A stretch of 64,000 bases of DNA from Tunturibacter gelidoferens. Lineage in GTDB: Bacteria > Acidobacteriota > Terriglobia > Terriglobales > Acidobacteriaceae. The stretch is from positions 1,922,001-1,986,000 of the forward strand of contig NZ_CP132938.1 in assembly GCF_040358255.1 (NCBI RefSeq), written 5' to 3'. A program made the translations under genes and the position numbers. Every line of letters begins with the position of its first letter. The stretch's first letter is position 1. A model generated the notes under the pieces. That model saw only the letters and a list, made by a program, of their open reading frames with translations. It ran no database searches and was not told the DNA's origin. Below are positions 43,582 through 52,333 of this stretch, in pieces.

Positions 43582-45432
43582 TTATTTGTTGGAGCCGATC
43601 TGTCCAATCCATGAGGCATACGGCGGCAGTGTGATGTTTTGCAGGCTGGTGGTTTGTTTGAGACCGGGTGCATTGGTGAGGAGCGTGTTTACGGTATTGC
43701 CGGAGACCTTCGCTTTGCTGGGATCAAGTGAGATTGTCTGGGGTTGATCGGTGAAGTTGAGCGCCACGACGATTGCAGGATTGCCAGCGACACCTTCGCG
43801 AACGTAGGAGAGGACGGATGGGTTCGACTCATCGAGCATCACCTGTTTTCCATCGCGGAGTGTGGGGTTGTCCCTGCGCATCGCAATTAACTGCTTGTGC
43901 CAGTTGAGGAGCGAGTCGGGTTCGAGCTCTTCCGCCTTCACGTTGATGGTTGAGTAGTTGGATGGGACGGGAAGCCATGTTGTGGAGGAGCTGCTGAATC
44001 CGGCGTTTTTTGAGTCGTCCCATTGCATGGGTGTGCGCTCTCCGTCGCGGCCCTTCTCTTTCGGCCAGCCGGTGACCCCGATGGGATCCTTTACGTCTTC
44101 TTTGCGCGTGGGCGTGGAGGTGACCATGCCTAGCTCTTCGCCGTAGTACATGAGGGCGGTGGCGCGTGAGGTGAGGAGCACGGCGGCGAGGAGCCTTGCG
44201 ATGGCCTGATTGTGATCGCCGTTGCTGTAGCGATCCCAACTGCGGACGTTGTCGTGATTGTCGAAGACGAAGAGCGGTTGAGAGCCATTGAGCTGGGTCT
44301 CGGCTTCGTTGATGAGTTTGCGAAAACGTGTGGCGTCGAGCTTGTCGTGGTCACCGTGGAAGCCGAGGAGCATATCCATGGGGAGTTGCAGCTCATCGTG
44401 CCGGGCGCCGCCGTACCACTCATTGAGCGCGGCGGTGTCGGGGAGATAGGTCTCGCCGATGAGGACGCGGTTGCCGGGGTATTTTTCTACCATGGCGCGC
44501 ATGCGACGGATGACTCCGTGGACCTCGGAGAGGTTGCTGGTGTAGATGTCTTTGAGGTTGGGATCACCCTGGGCATTTATGCCGCCGGCTTCGGGCTCGT
44601 TGCGGAGTTGGGGGTCTTCGAAGAGGGTGGGGATGGCGTCGAGGCGGAAGCCTGCCACGCCGCGGTCGAGCCAGAAGCGCATGGCGTCGAAGCAGGCTTT
44701 TTCGACGGCGGGGTTGCGCCAGTTGAGGTCGGGCTGCTGCTTGTAGAACTTGTGATAGTAGAACTGGTGAACTGCCGGGACCCACTCCCAAGCGGAGCCA
44801 CCGAAGCCGGAGATCCAGTTATTGGGCGGTACGCGGCCTTCGTGTTCGAAGCGCTTTTGATAGGCGGTGACGTTGGGGCCGTTGGCGGGGACGCCGTCGT
44901 TCCAGACGTACCAGTCATGCTTGGGGTTGGTGCGGGAGCTGGCGGAGTCGATGAACCACTGGTGTTTGTCTGAGGTGTGGTTGAGGACCATGTCCAGAAC
45001 GACGCGAATGTTGCGCTGTTTGCCCTCGGCGATGAGGCGGTCCATATCGGCCAGGGTGCCGTACTGCGGGTCTACGGCCTGGTAGTCGGAGATGTCGTAG
45101 CCGAAGTCGACCTGGGGCGAGGGGTACATAGGCGCGATCCAGATGGCGTCGATGCCGAGGCTTTTGAGGTAGTCGAGCCGCTGGGTGATTCCGTTGAGAT
45201 CGCCGATGCCATCGCCGTTGGAGTCCTGAAAGCTGCGGGGATAGATCTCGTAGAGGACGGCATGCTTCCACCAGGGGCCGTCGTTGTGCGCGGCAGCGGT
45301 TGCGGTCGATGGCTGCGGTGTCTGACCTAGTGCGATGCTTCCGGAGGTCCAGAGCGCGCTGGTGGCAAGGATTGCGAGGAGAGGCAGCCAGCTTGAAGAT
45401 GATGCGTTGCGATGGCGTAACTTGGTGGTCAA
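43582..45432 (-). CDS. Secreted GH13 alpha-glucosidase/amylase 1
   Basis: 616 residues from a TTG at 45432, chosen because GGAGG lies 5 nt upstream; the open frame upstream of it lacks a ribosome site. A signal peptide (SSWLPLLAILATSALWTSGSIALGQ) is followed by a GH13 barrel with YEIYPRSFQDSNGDGIGD, DMVLNHTSD, catalytic Asp in GFRLDAI (about residue 264), Glu in LIGETYLP (about 324) and Asp in FDNHDNVRS (about 392). It is a paralogue of the next gene (about 599 residues), with different substrate-loop sequences. The gene order regulator-GH13-GH13 and the divergent TonB receptor suggest a maltooligosaccharide uptake/degradation unit. Confidence 0.9.
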   Translation of the reverse strand: MTTKLRHRNASSSSWLPLLAILATSALWTSGSIALGQTPQPSTATAAAHNDGPWWKHAVLYEIYPRSFQDSNGDGIGDLNGITQRLDYLKSLGIDAIWIAPMYPSPQVDFGYDISDYQAVDPQYGTLADMDRLIAEGKQRNIRVVLDMVLNHTSDKHQWFIDSASSRTNPKHDWYVWNDGVPANGPNVTAYQKRFEHEGRVPPNNWISGFGGSAWEWVPAVHQFYYHKFYKQQPDLNWRNPAVEKACFDAMRFWLDRGVAGFRLDAIPTLFEDPQLRNEPEAGGINAQGDPNLKDIYTSNLSEVHGVIRRMRAMVEKYPGNRVLIGETYLPDTAALNEWYGGARHDELQLPMDMLLGFHGDHDKLDATRFRKLINEAETQLNGSQPLFVFDNHDNVRSWDRYSNGDHNQAIARLLAAVLLTSRATALMYYGEELGMVTSTPTRKEDVKDPIGVTGWPKEKGRDGERTPMQWDDSKNAGFSSSSTTWLPVPSNYSTINVKAEELEPDSLLNWHKQLIAMRRDNPTLRDGKQVMLDESNPSVLSYVREGVAGNPAIVVALNFTDQPQTISLDPSKAKVSGNTVNTLLTNAPGLKQTTSLQNITLPPYASWIGQIGSNK

Positions 45433-45572
45433 AACAGCCTCCGGGGAGTTCGCAACACTATAGCATTTGGGATGCGGGTCGCGACCGATCGACATGGCAT
45501 TTTGGGTGTGGGCTGTGGAGCGGAAAATTTCGCGGCATGGGTTGAGCGCACCGGGTTTAATTGGCGGCAGAT

Positions 45573-46787
45573 CTATGAAAGTTTGTGGTTGGGTGAGGGA
45601 TGGGTTCCGCAAGAGCTGCGAAGAACGGTTTTCGTCTGCAAAAGGATGTCGCGTGTGGGGAGATCGGGTTTCTCCAGCCGCTGGAGCATTGTTGCAATGG
45701 CCATGGCGCCGATGTCGGCACAGTTCTGATGCTGTGTGGTGAGTGGCACGGGCAGGAGGCTCGCGTATTTTACGTCGTCGATTCCGACGATGCGGATCTC
45801 GTCCGGGACGCGTATTCCACGAGCGGCGAGGCCCTGCATGATGCGGGCCGCGGTGATGTCGTTGGCGCAGACGATTGCGTCGGGGTGGCAGTCTTTGAGC
45901 AGAGTCTGGAGGAATTGAGGATCTTCCGGATCGCCGAGGCGTACGAGGTCCTGTTGCGGGTGGATTCCGCGAGAGAGGAGAGCCTCTCGATAGCCGGCGA
46001 TTCTTCCGTGAACGGTGGAGGCAGAGAGGCGCCTGGCGACAAAGACGATGCGTCTTGCTCCATGAAGGAGCAGATGCTGCGTGATGAGGAAGCCGGCACT
46101 GCGATTGTCGATGCCGACGAGGTCATATTTTGAACGCAAGGGATAGGGCGCGAAGCACCGGTCGAGCAACACGACGGGAATGCCTGCGCGATCGAACGCA
46201 GAGGCGATGCGTCGGTTGACGATGTCTTTTTCCGGAGTGAATTCGAGCGGCGCGAAGAAGACTCCGGAGACTTTTTGCGCGATGTACTTGTGGCAGAGCT
46301 GCTCGGCCTCTTTCTGCTGCTGGGCTAACTCGCCCATGGAGTGTCCCCACAGGAGAGAGTGGGGTTTGGAGAGAGGCGACCGCATCATGCCGTTGCAGAT
46401 TGGCTCGAAGATCTCGGTTCTCCCGAGATCGGGAATCAGTAGACCGAATACATGATCGGTCGAGGCGATGGGAGCGAGCACGTGGGTGCCTGAACCTGGT
46501 CGTCGCGATACGAGGCCCTGCAACTGGAGTTCATGGACGGCTTTGGCCACCGTGATACGTGAGGTGTTGTAGCGCTTTCCGAGTTCTGCTTCGCTTGGGA
46601 GGCGATCACCGCGACGAAGCGTCCCCGCTTTGATTGCGGAATGCAGATCTTCAAGGACCTGCCGGTACTTTGGCATGACGGGAGGAGCAGGAGACTGTTT
46701 CCTGCTAGCGGAGCTTACTTGTGAATCGGCGACTGTCGGTGGTCTGGTCTCGATTCGGCGGCCCTGATCGTTCTTCATGTAATCCAT
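45573..46787 (-). CDS. GntR-type repressor with LacI-like sugar-binding domain
   Basis: 404 residues from ATG 46787 (ATG 46778 also possible). The N-terminus has a GntR winged helix at about residues 41-93 (YRQVLEDLHSAIKAGTLRRG, LPSEAELGKRYNTSRITVAKAV). The rest (about 110-400) is a periplasmic-binding-protein/LacI-type effector domain with VFGLLIPDLGRTEIFEPI, GIPVVLLDRCF, DAIVCANDITAARIMQGLAARG and VGIDDVKYASLLPVPLTT. In characterised proteins of this hybrid type a sugar releases the repressor. Lying between the GH13 operon and the divergent TonB receptor, it most likely controls one or both; the effector should be an alpha-glucan breakdown product. This is inferred from context. Confidence 0.85.
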   Translation of the reverse strand: MDYMKNDQGRRIETRPPTVADSQVSSASRKQSPAPPVMPKYRQVLEDLHSAIKAGTLRRGDRLPSEAELGKRYNTSRITVAKAVHELQLQGLVSRRPGSGTHVLAPIASTDHVFGLLIPDLGRTEIFEPICNGMMRSPLSKPHSLLWGHSMGELAQQQKEAEQLCHKYIAQKVSGVFFAPLEFTPEKDIVNRRIASAFDRAGIPVVLLDRCFAPYPLRSKYDLVGIDNRSAGFLITQHLLLHGARRIVFVARRLSASTVHGRIAGYREALLSRGIHPQQDLVRLGDPEDPQFLQTLLKDCHPDAIVCANDITAARIMQGLAARGIRVPDEIRIVGIDDVKYASLLPVPLTTQHQNCADIGAMAIATMLQRLEKPDLPTRDILLQTKTVLRSSCGTHPSPNHKLS

Positions 46788-47298
46788 TCCGAGAGGGTTC
46801 GGTTTGAGGATCTGTCGATAATGTATAGACAAATCTTTCATCAGACGAATGCGAGCTTGATTTGGTGATCGGGAGGTGGTCAACCTTTCGGTTGATATTT
46901 AGCTGCACCCCGAGGCCCATTTGATTTTCGTCGATGCGGGATAAGTTGTTATTTATCTGCGATTTGACGGTCGATTACTCAGGGCTAGGTGGGATAAATC
47001 CCGTTAATAGGTCTGACCACTTTACCCATTTTTGCCCCGTCCGTTCCTTGAGGGTTGCTTTGTCAACAACTTGCAAATATTTACCGATCAAACTCGTTGA
47101 CATCTTCTAGAGCTGTCGGGTATTTTTCGTTGCGATTCAAAGGGCCAACTGTTTCGGATTGTACGCAGGCGATGTTTACCTGGTGTCCGTTAAAGATTTA
47201 TGCCGCTAGCGACTTTGAAGTGATGTTCGGCAGCAGTTAAAGGATGATTGATGATTGCCAACAGTAAGCAAACGTGAAGCACTTTTTGGAGGTTTGAG
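46788..47298. other. Divergent regulatory region between regulator and TonB receptor
   Basis: This 511-bp gap is AT-richer than its surroundings. It contains the palindromes GGGATAAATCCC (46991-47002) and GGTCTGACC (47010-47018), which could be operators. Nothing here is conserved enough to call a site. A short open frame at 47055-47240 does not look like protein. Confidence 0.35.
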
Positions 47299-50200
47299 AT
47301 GAGATTTGTGACGCGCGTAACAGTCGGGTTGCTCTTTGCCGTGTGTGCTCTGGCGTCTTCGCCGATTGCATATGGCCAAGCGGTTTATGGTTCGATCTTT
47401 GGATCGACCCTCGACACCACGGGTGCGGCCGTTCCAGGCGCGACGATAACCGTGATCGACGATGCGAAAGGAACGTCGGTCAACGTGCAGTCGAACGCGA
47501 GCGGCGAATTTACTGTTGAACATCTCATCCCAGACCTTTACGACGTGAAGGTGAGCGCGCCGGGTTTCAAGGGGTTTGAGCAGAAGGGCATTCGGGTCAC
47601 TGCAGACACCTCTATCAAGGTTGAGGCGGCTCTGACGGTCGGAGGATCCGATCAAACCATTGAAGTGGACGCAGACGCGATTCCCCAGTTAAAGACGGAC
47701 CGCGCGGACGTATCCACGACATTCGGGGCGAAGGAGATCACAGACCTTCCTATTCCGGACAGGAACTTTACGAATTTGCAACTGCTGTTGCCAGGGGCAC
47801 AACTGCTTGGGTGGAGCCATGCGGCGAGTGAAAATCCGCAGGGTTCGAAGCAGATCGAAGTGGACGGCCAGGCGTTTGCCGGAGTCGCTTTCCAGCTGGA
47901 TGGAACCGACAACCAGGATCCGATCCTTGGAATTATTGTGGTCAATCCAAATTCCGACTCGCTGTCCGAGACGAAGATTACGACACAGAACTTCGACGCT
48001 GAGTTTGGCAAGGCAGTGTCTTCGGTAGTGACGGCGCAGACGAAGTCGGGGTCTAACAGCTGGCATGGATCGGCATTCGACTACCGCGAGAGTAACGCGA
48101 ACCTTGCCCGCGAGCCGTTCTCACAAGGTCCATCCCAGCTTTCGGCGACGAACCCGTTCCCGCAGGGATTGAAGAATCAGTTTGGCGGATCGATTGGTGG
48201 AAAGATCATCAAGGATAAGTTGTTCTTCTTTGGAGACTACCAAGGAGTTAGGCAGAAGGTTGGTATAGCGAACGTGCAGACTGTTCCGACGGCGCACCTC
48301 GTCTCGACCTGCATTGGCGCGGCCACAACCGTAACTGGACAGCCCGGATGCGATTTCAGTGAATATACTCCGGCAGTCGGACAGCTCTACCACCAGGTAA
48401 ACGGCCAGTCCGTTGCGTTCGCGAACAACGTTATCCCGGCATCGGACCTGTCGGTGCCGGCAGTGAACTTCTTCAAGCTTCTAGCGCCTTACGCTCCGAA
48501 TACGGCCGGCTCTCCGGTAGGTGGAATCACTGGTATCAAGAACAACTATGCGGGTAGCGGGACCGGCGGCTTCAACAGCGATCAGTGGGATGTTCGAGGT
48601 GATTGGACGGCCAACGATCGGATACATGTCTTCGGACGCTTCAGCCGCTTCACGGATACACTTACCGGTAAGACGATCTTTGGCGCTGCTGGAGGATCGG
48701 GGTTTGGCCTGGGTGGTTATGGTGGCACCTCGCAGGGAGCAAACGACAGCGCAGCGGCGGGCGTAGATATTGCCGTCAATTCGAAGTTGGTTACCGACGT
48801 TCGCCTTGGCTACTTCCGGTACAACATTGGGACATCGAAGTATGACGCGGGTACAAATCTGGCTACGAACATTGGAGCGCCGGGTTTGAATCTGGGAGAT
48901 CCCATCACGAGTGGTTCACCGTCGTTTCAGCTAACGGAAGTCGGCAGCTTTGGACCACCGAACAACAGCCAAACTCAGGGACCGCAATACGGTGCCGGGT
49001 TGAACGTGGACCGTTGCAACTGCCCGCTGATCGAGCGCGAGGACCAGTTCCAGCTTGCGAACAACTGGACCAAGACGATAGGCAACCACAGCGTGAAGTT
49101 CGGCATGGACCTGCGTTATGCACGCAACCTGAGAGTGCCAAGCGACAACGACCGCACGGGTCTTCTTTTCTTCGGTACTGGTCCATCGTCGAACGGGGGT
49201 AACGGATCGACCGGACTGGGGTTTGCATCGTTCGCACTCGGCAGCCCAACTGAGTTTGAGCGATATGTGAGTACAACGACAAATGCCAAGGAGTTTCAGA
49301 AGCGGGACTTCTTCTACGCCCAGGATACGTGGCGAGTTACTTCGAAGCTCACGGTCAACCTGGGCTTACGCTATGAGCTGTACTTCCCAGAGAGTGTGAA
49401 CGCCAAGGGAAATGGAGCGCTTCTGAACCCCACCACCGGTTACCTCCAGGTGGCAGGTTATGGCAACATTGGCAGCAACATGAACTACAACCGCCCGGGT
49501 AACGCCTATAACCCACGCATCGGCGTTGCGTATCAGGCGACTCCTTTGACTGTAATCCGGGCAGGATACGGACGCAGCTTCGACATCGGTGTATTCGGTT
49601 CGATCTTCGGTCACGCGGCAACGCAGAACCTTCCAGTGCTGCAGAACCAGGCCATCACGGCCAGCGGTACGGCTTCTACGTTCGACCTAGCAGTGGGACC
49701 ACCTTTGGCGACGCCGGTCGCAGTACCAGCGAGCGGTCTGCTGCCGAACCCGGGTTATCAGGTGACTTCGCGCGCGCGGCCAACGACCCTTCGCCTGCCA
49801 ACTCTCGATGCCTGGAATTTGAGTGTGCAACAGTCGTTCTCACCCACATTGTCGATGACGGTCGCCTATGTCGGCAATAAAGGAACTCATACCTTCGGCG
49901 ACATTTCGGGTAATACGACCAACCCGAACGAGGCCGCAATCGCTTTACCCTCAAATCAGAGCTTCAACGGTGAGGCACTGCACTGGGATCCGACGCTGCC
50001 CAATCTTCCGGGTGGTGTGAGTCAGTATGTCAATGGTGTTGGCCCGGGTGGCGCTGTCAACAACCAGAACCTGCTGCGGCGGTACTACGGCGGTAAGCTG
50101 GCGGCCTGCGCCGATCCGAACTATTCGCAACCGACTGGGCAAGGCCTCGCTCCGGGCGCTTGCGGATGGAGTAACGATGTAACGGATTTCTCGGACAATC

Positions 50201-50943
50201 TCGATACGCACTACAACGCGCTGCAGGTAACGGTGGCAAAGACTTATGCCCACGGTATTTCGCTCAATGCAAACTATGCCTGGCAGCAGGCACTTAGCGA
50301 CTCGGTAAACTACTCGTCCTGGGACAAGCATATCGTTGCGGGCCGCGACGGCGCGCTGCGTCAGCAGCAGATTATCGTCTACGGACTGTTCGAGTTACCG
50401 TTTGGCAGGAACAAGCTGTTGCTCTCGAACGCGAACCGAGTGGTCAATCAGATCGTGAGCGGGATCCAGATCAGTCCGGTGATCAACTACTCCAGCGGCT
50501 TGCCGTTTACCTTGACCTATTCGACCTGCAGCCAGCAGGTTCCGTCAGATGCGCCCTGTCGAGTGAACGGCGATACTCGCCGTTTCCACTCCCAAGAGAC
50601 AGGAATCCCGGGTAACAACCTGTTGTTTTACCAGACTTATAATATCGATAGTGGCAACGGGCCTTTCTCGCGACCGGGTCTCGACCAGATCGGCAATGTG
50701 GGACGGAACACGGTCTTCGGGCCGCATTTCTTCAACGCTGATCTGTCGATTCAGAAGAACTTCCTTATTCGTGAGAAGCTAACCTTCCAGCTGCGAGCGG
50801 ATGGCTTCAACGCCTTCAACCATATCAACTGGGGCACACCTGGCGGCAATGTGGACCAGGGAGGCTCGATTACGAACGGACCCTTCCCGAACAACTCGGC
50901 CAATCCGAGGCAGTTGCAGTTCTCTGGGCGTTTCCAGTTCTAG
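47299..50943 (+). CDS. TonB-dependent receptor with N-terminal carboxypeptidase-regulatory domain
   Basis: 1214 residues. A signal peptide (residues 1-26, ending AYGQ) is followed by a carboxypeptidase-regulatory-like domain (about 28-110: GSIFGSTLDTTGAAVPGATI, GEFTVEHLIPDLYDVKVSAPGF), a plug domain (about 125-250: LPIPDRNFTNLQLLLPGA, QLDGTDNQDP, NFDAEFGKAVSSVV) and a large barrel up to the terminal FSGRFQF, the aromatic C-terminus of barrel proteins. Acidobacteria carry many of these Oar-like receptors; most are thought to import glycans or iron complexes through TonB/ExbBD. The neighbouring regulator and GH13 genes suggest an alpha-glucan ligand; the downstream TPR/CRTAC1 genes leave that open. 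A terminator follows at 50961. Confidence 0.92.
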   Translation: MRFVTRVTVGLLFAVCALASSPIAYGQAVYGSIFGSTLDTTGAAVPGATITVIDDAKGTSVNVQSNASGEFTVEHLIPDLYDVKVSAPGFKGFEQKGIRVTADTSIKVEAALTVGGSDQTIEVDADAIPQLKTDRADVSTTFGAKEITDLPIPDRNFTNLQLLLPGAQLLGWSHAASENPQGSKQIEVDGQAFAGVAFQLDGTDNQDPILGIIVVNPNSDSLSETKITTQNFDAEFGKAVSSVVTAQTKSGSNSWHGSAFDYRESNANLAREPFSQGPSQLSATNPFPQGLKNQFGGSIGGKIIKDKLFFFGDYQGVRQKVGIANVQTVPTAHLVSTCIGAATTVTGQPGCDFSEYTPAVGQLYHQVNGQSVAFANNVIPASDLSVPAVNFFKLLAPYAPNTAGSPVGGITGIKNNYAGSGTGGFNSDQWDVRGDWTANDRIHVFGRFSRFTDTLTGKTIFGAAGGSGFGLGGYGGTSQGANDSAAAGVDIAVNSKLVTDVRLGYFRYNIGTSKYDAGTNLATNIGAPGLNLGDPITSGSPSFQLTEVGSFGPPNNSQTQGPQYGAGLNVDRCNCPLIEREDQFQLANNWTKTIGNHSVKFGMDLRYARNLRVPSDNDRTGLLFFGTGPSSNGGNGSTGLGFASFALGSPTEFERYVSTTTNAKEFQKRDFFYAQDTWRVTSKLTVNLGLRYELYFPESVNAKGNGALLNPTTGYLQVAGYGNIGSNMNYNRPGNAYNPRIGVAYQATPLTVIRAGYGRSFDIGVFGSIFGHAATQNLPVLQNQAITASGTASTFDLAVGPPLATPVAVPASGLLPNPGYQVTSRARPTTLRLPTLDAWNLSVQQSFSPTLSMTVAYVGNKGTHTFGDISGNTTNPNEAAIALPSNQSFNGEALHWDPTLPNLPGGVSQYVNGVGPGGAVNNQNLLRRYYGGKLAACADPNYSQPTGQGLAPGACGWSNDVTDFSDNLDTHYNALQVTVAKTYAHGISLNANYAWQQALSDSVNYSSWDKHIVAGRDGALRQQQIIVYGLFELPFGRNKLLLSNANRVVNQIVSGIQISPVINYSSGLPFTLTYSTCSQQVPSDAPCRVNGDTRRFHSQETGIPGNNLLFYQTYNIDSGNGPFSRPGLDQIGNVGRNTVFGPHFFNADLSIQKNFLIREKLTFQLRADGFNAFNHINWGTPGGNVDQGGSITNGPFPNNSANPRQLQFSGRFQF

Positions 50944-50960
50944 ACCTAGCAGGGATTTAA

Positions 50961-50992
50961 AAAAGGGGGAGCTACGGCTCTCCCTTTTGTTT
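50961..50992 (+). terminator. Rho-independent terminator after the TonB receptor
   Basis: AAAAGGGGGAGC and GCTCTCCCTTTT form a 12-bp stem with one mismatch around TACG, followed by GTTT, 17 bp after the stop codon. Confidence 0.85.
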
Positions 50993-51017
50993 CGGTTACA
51001 CTCGGTCCAGATCTTCT

Positions 51018-52115
51018 ATGCGTCACGTGCTTAAAGTAGTGCTATCGGGCTGCCTGTCTTTCTTTGCGGCACAATCCCTGCCATTTGGACTTGCACAGAG
51101 TCCGACACAAACTTTACCTGCAGCACCGGATCCTCTGGTGTCCTCACCGGGCGCTGCCGCTGTTGAGGCTACACCAAGTCTGACGCAGCTGCGCGCGATG
51201 ATCGATCGTGGGCTGGCAGTAGATGCTCTGAAGCAACTGGATGTGCTGGCTGCGCAACAGCCGGTGCCGACGGGCGTCAATCGGTTGCGCGGTCTTGCTC
51301 TGTACTCGACCAATGACTTTACGGATGCGGACGTTGCGTTCGCGAGTGCCTTGAAGCAGGATCCTCATGATGAAGAGTCGGCGCAGTTGCGAGGGCTGAC
51401 GTTGTTTCGGATGGGGAGACCAGCGGCTGCGATCCCCTTTCTTGAATCTGCTTCTAACTGGACGTCGCAGACCAGAGTGGACCCCAACTATGTGCTCGCT
51501 CTTTGTTACATCGATACCAACCAGTACGACAATGCACGCCGGGCGTTTGCGACGCAGTATGGTTTCGCAGCTGATTCGGCTCCGGCCTATCTTCTGACTG
51601 CGCGAATGCTGCTGCGTCGGGACTATCTGATCGTGGCGCAGCAGTTCGCTACAAAGGCGCTGGAACTGGAGCCGCAGTTACCGCTTGCGCATTCCCTGCT
51701 TGGCGAAGTTGCGCTGGCTGGGGAGCACCTGGATACGGCGATTGCGGAGTTTGAGAAGGAACGGCTTCGTAATCCGCTCGATGGGAGCATCTATGACAGG
51801 CTGGGTGACGCTTATAGCCGAGCCGGGGACTATACGAAGGCGCAGCAATCGCTCCAGCGTGCGTTGCTGCTCGAACCGACCACGACGGGACCGTATATTT
51901 TGCTGGGGAAGGTTTTGCTGAAGCGGCAAGATCCGGCAAGCGCGGTGATGTACCTGGAACGGGCCGAAAAGATGGACTCTAGTAACTACATCACACACAG
52001 TCTGCTGGGACAGGCGTACCGGTCGCTAGGAAGGGCAGAGGACGCGAGTCGAGAGACCGAGGTCTCGCACAAGATACAGGCTGCGAACGAACCTAAGCTC
52101 GAGACACTTCATTGA
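51018..52115 (+). CDS. Secreted TPR protein, shorter form
   Basis: 365 residues. A Sec signal (residues 1-27, ending GLAQ) and a Pro/Ser-rich spacer (28-55) are followed by about eight TPR units up to residue 350, for example ARMLLRRDYLIVAQQFATKAL and LAHSLLGEVALAGEHLDTAI. It is not closely similar to the two longer TPR proteins. It begins 75 bp after the receptor stop codon and just beyond the receptor terminator. Its role is probably a periplasmic scaffold, given the exported TPR fold. Confidence 0.82.
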   Translation: MRHVLKVVLSGCLSFFAAQSLPFGLAQSPTQTLPAAPDPLVSSPGAAAVEATPSLTQLRAMIDRGLAVDALKQLDVLAAQQPVPTGVNRLRGLALYSTNDFTDADVAFASALKQDPHDEESAQLRGLTLFRMGRPAAAIPFLESASNWTSQTRVDPNYVLALCYIDTNQYDNARRAFATQYGFAADSAPAYLLTARMLLRRDYLIVAQQFATKALELEPQLPLAHSLLGEVALAGEHLDTAIAEFEKERLRNPLDGSIYDRLGDAYSRAGDYTKAQQSLQRALLLEPTTTGPYILLGKVLLKRQDPASAVMYLERAEKMDSSNYITHSLLGQAYRSLGRAEDASRETEVSHKIQAANEPKLETLH

Positions 52116-52333
52116 AGTTGGAGCATTCTTGTCAGGAACAATGCCGAGGCGGGTTTCGACGCGGACGGGTCTTCGTCTCTCGCACTGCATGGTGGGTAGG
52201 AGGCGAGTCTGGTCCGTCTTTGATTATCAATACGGAGCCGCTCGGCGTTCGAAGATCATCCGATCAGGTAGTTCGGCATTGGCGAAGGACAGGGGAGTCT
52301 TCGAACAGATAAGATCGGGGTCGCTACAATCCC

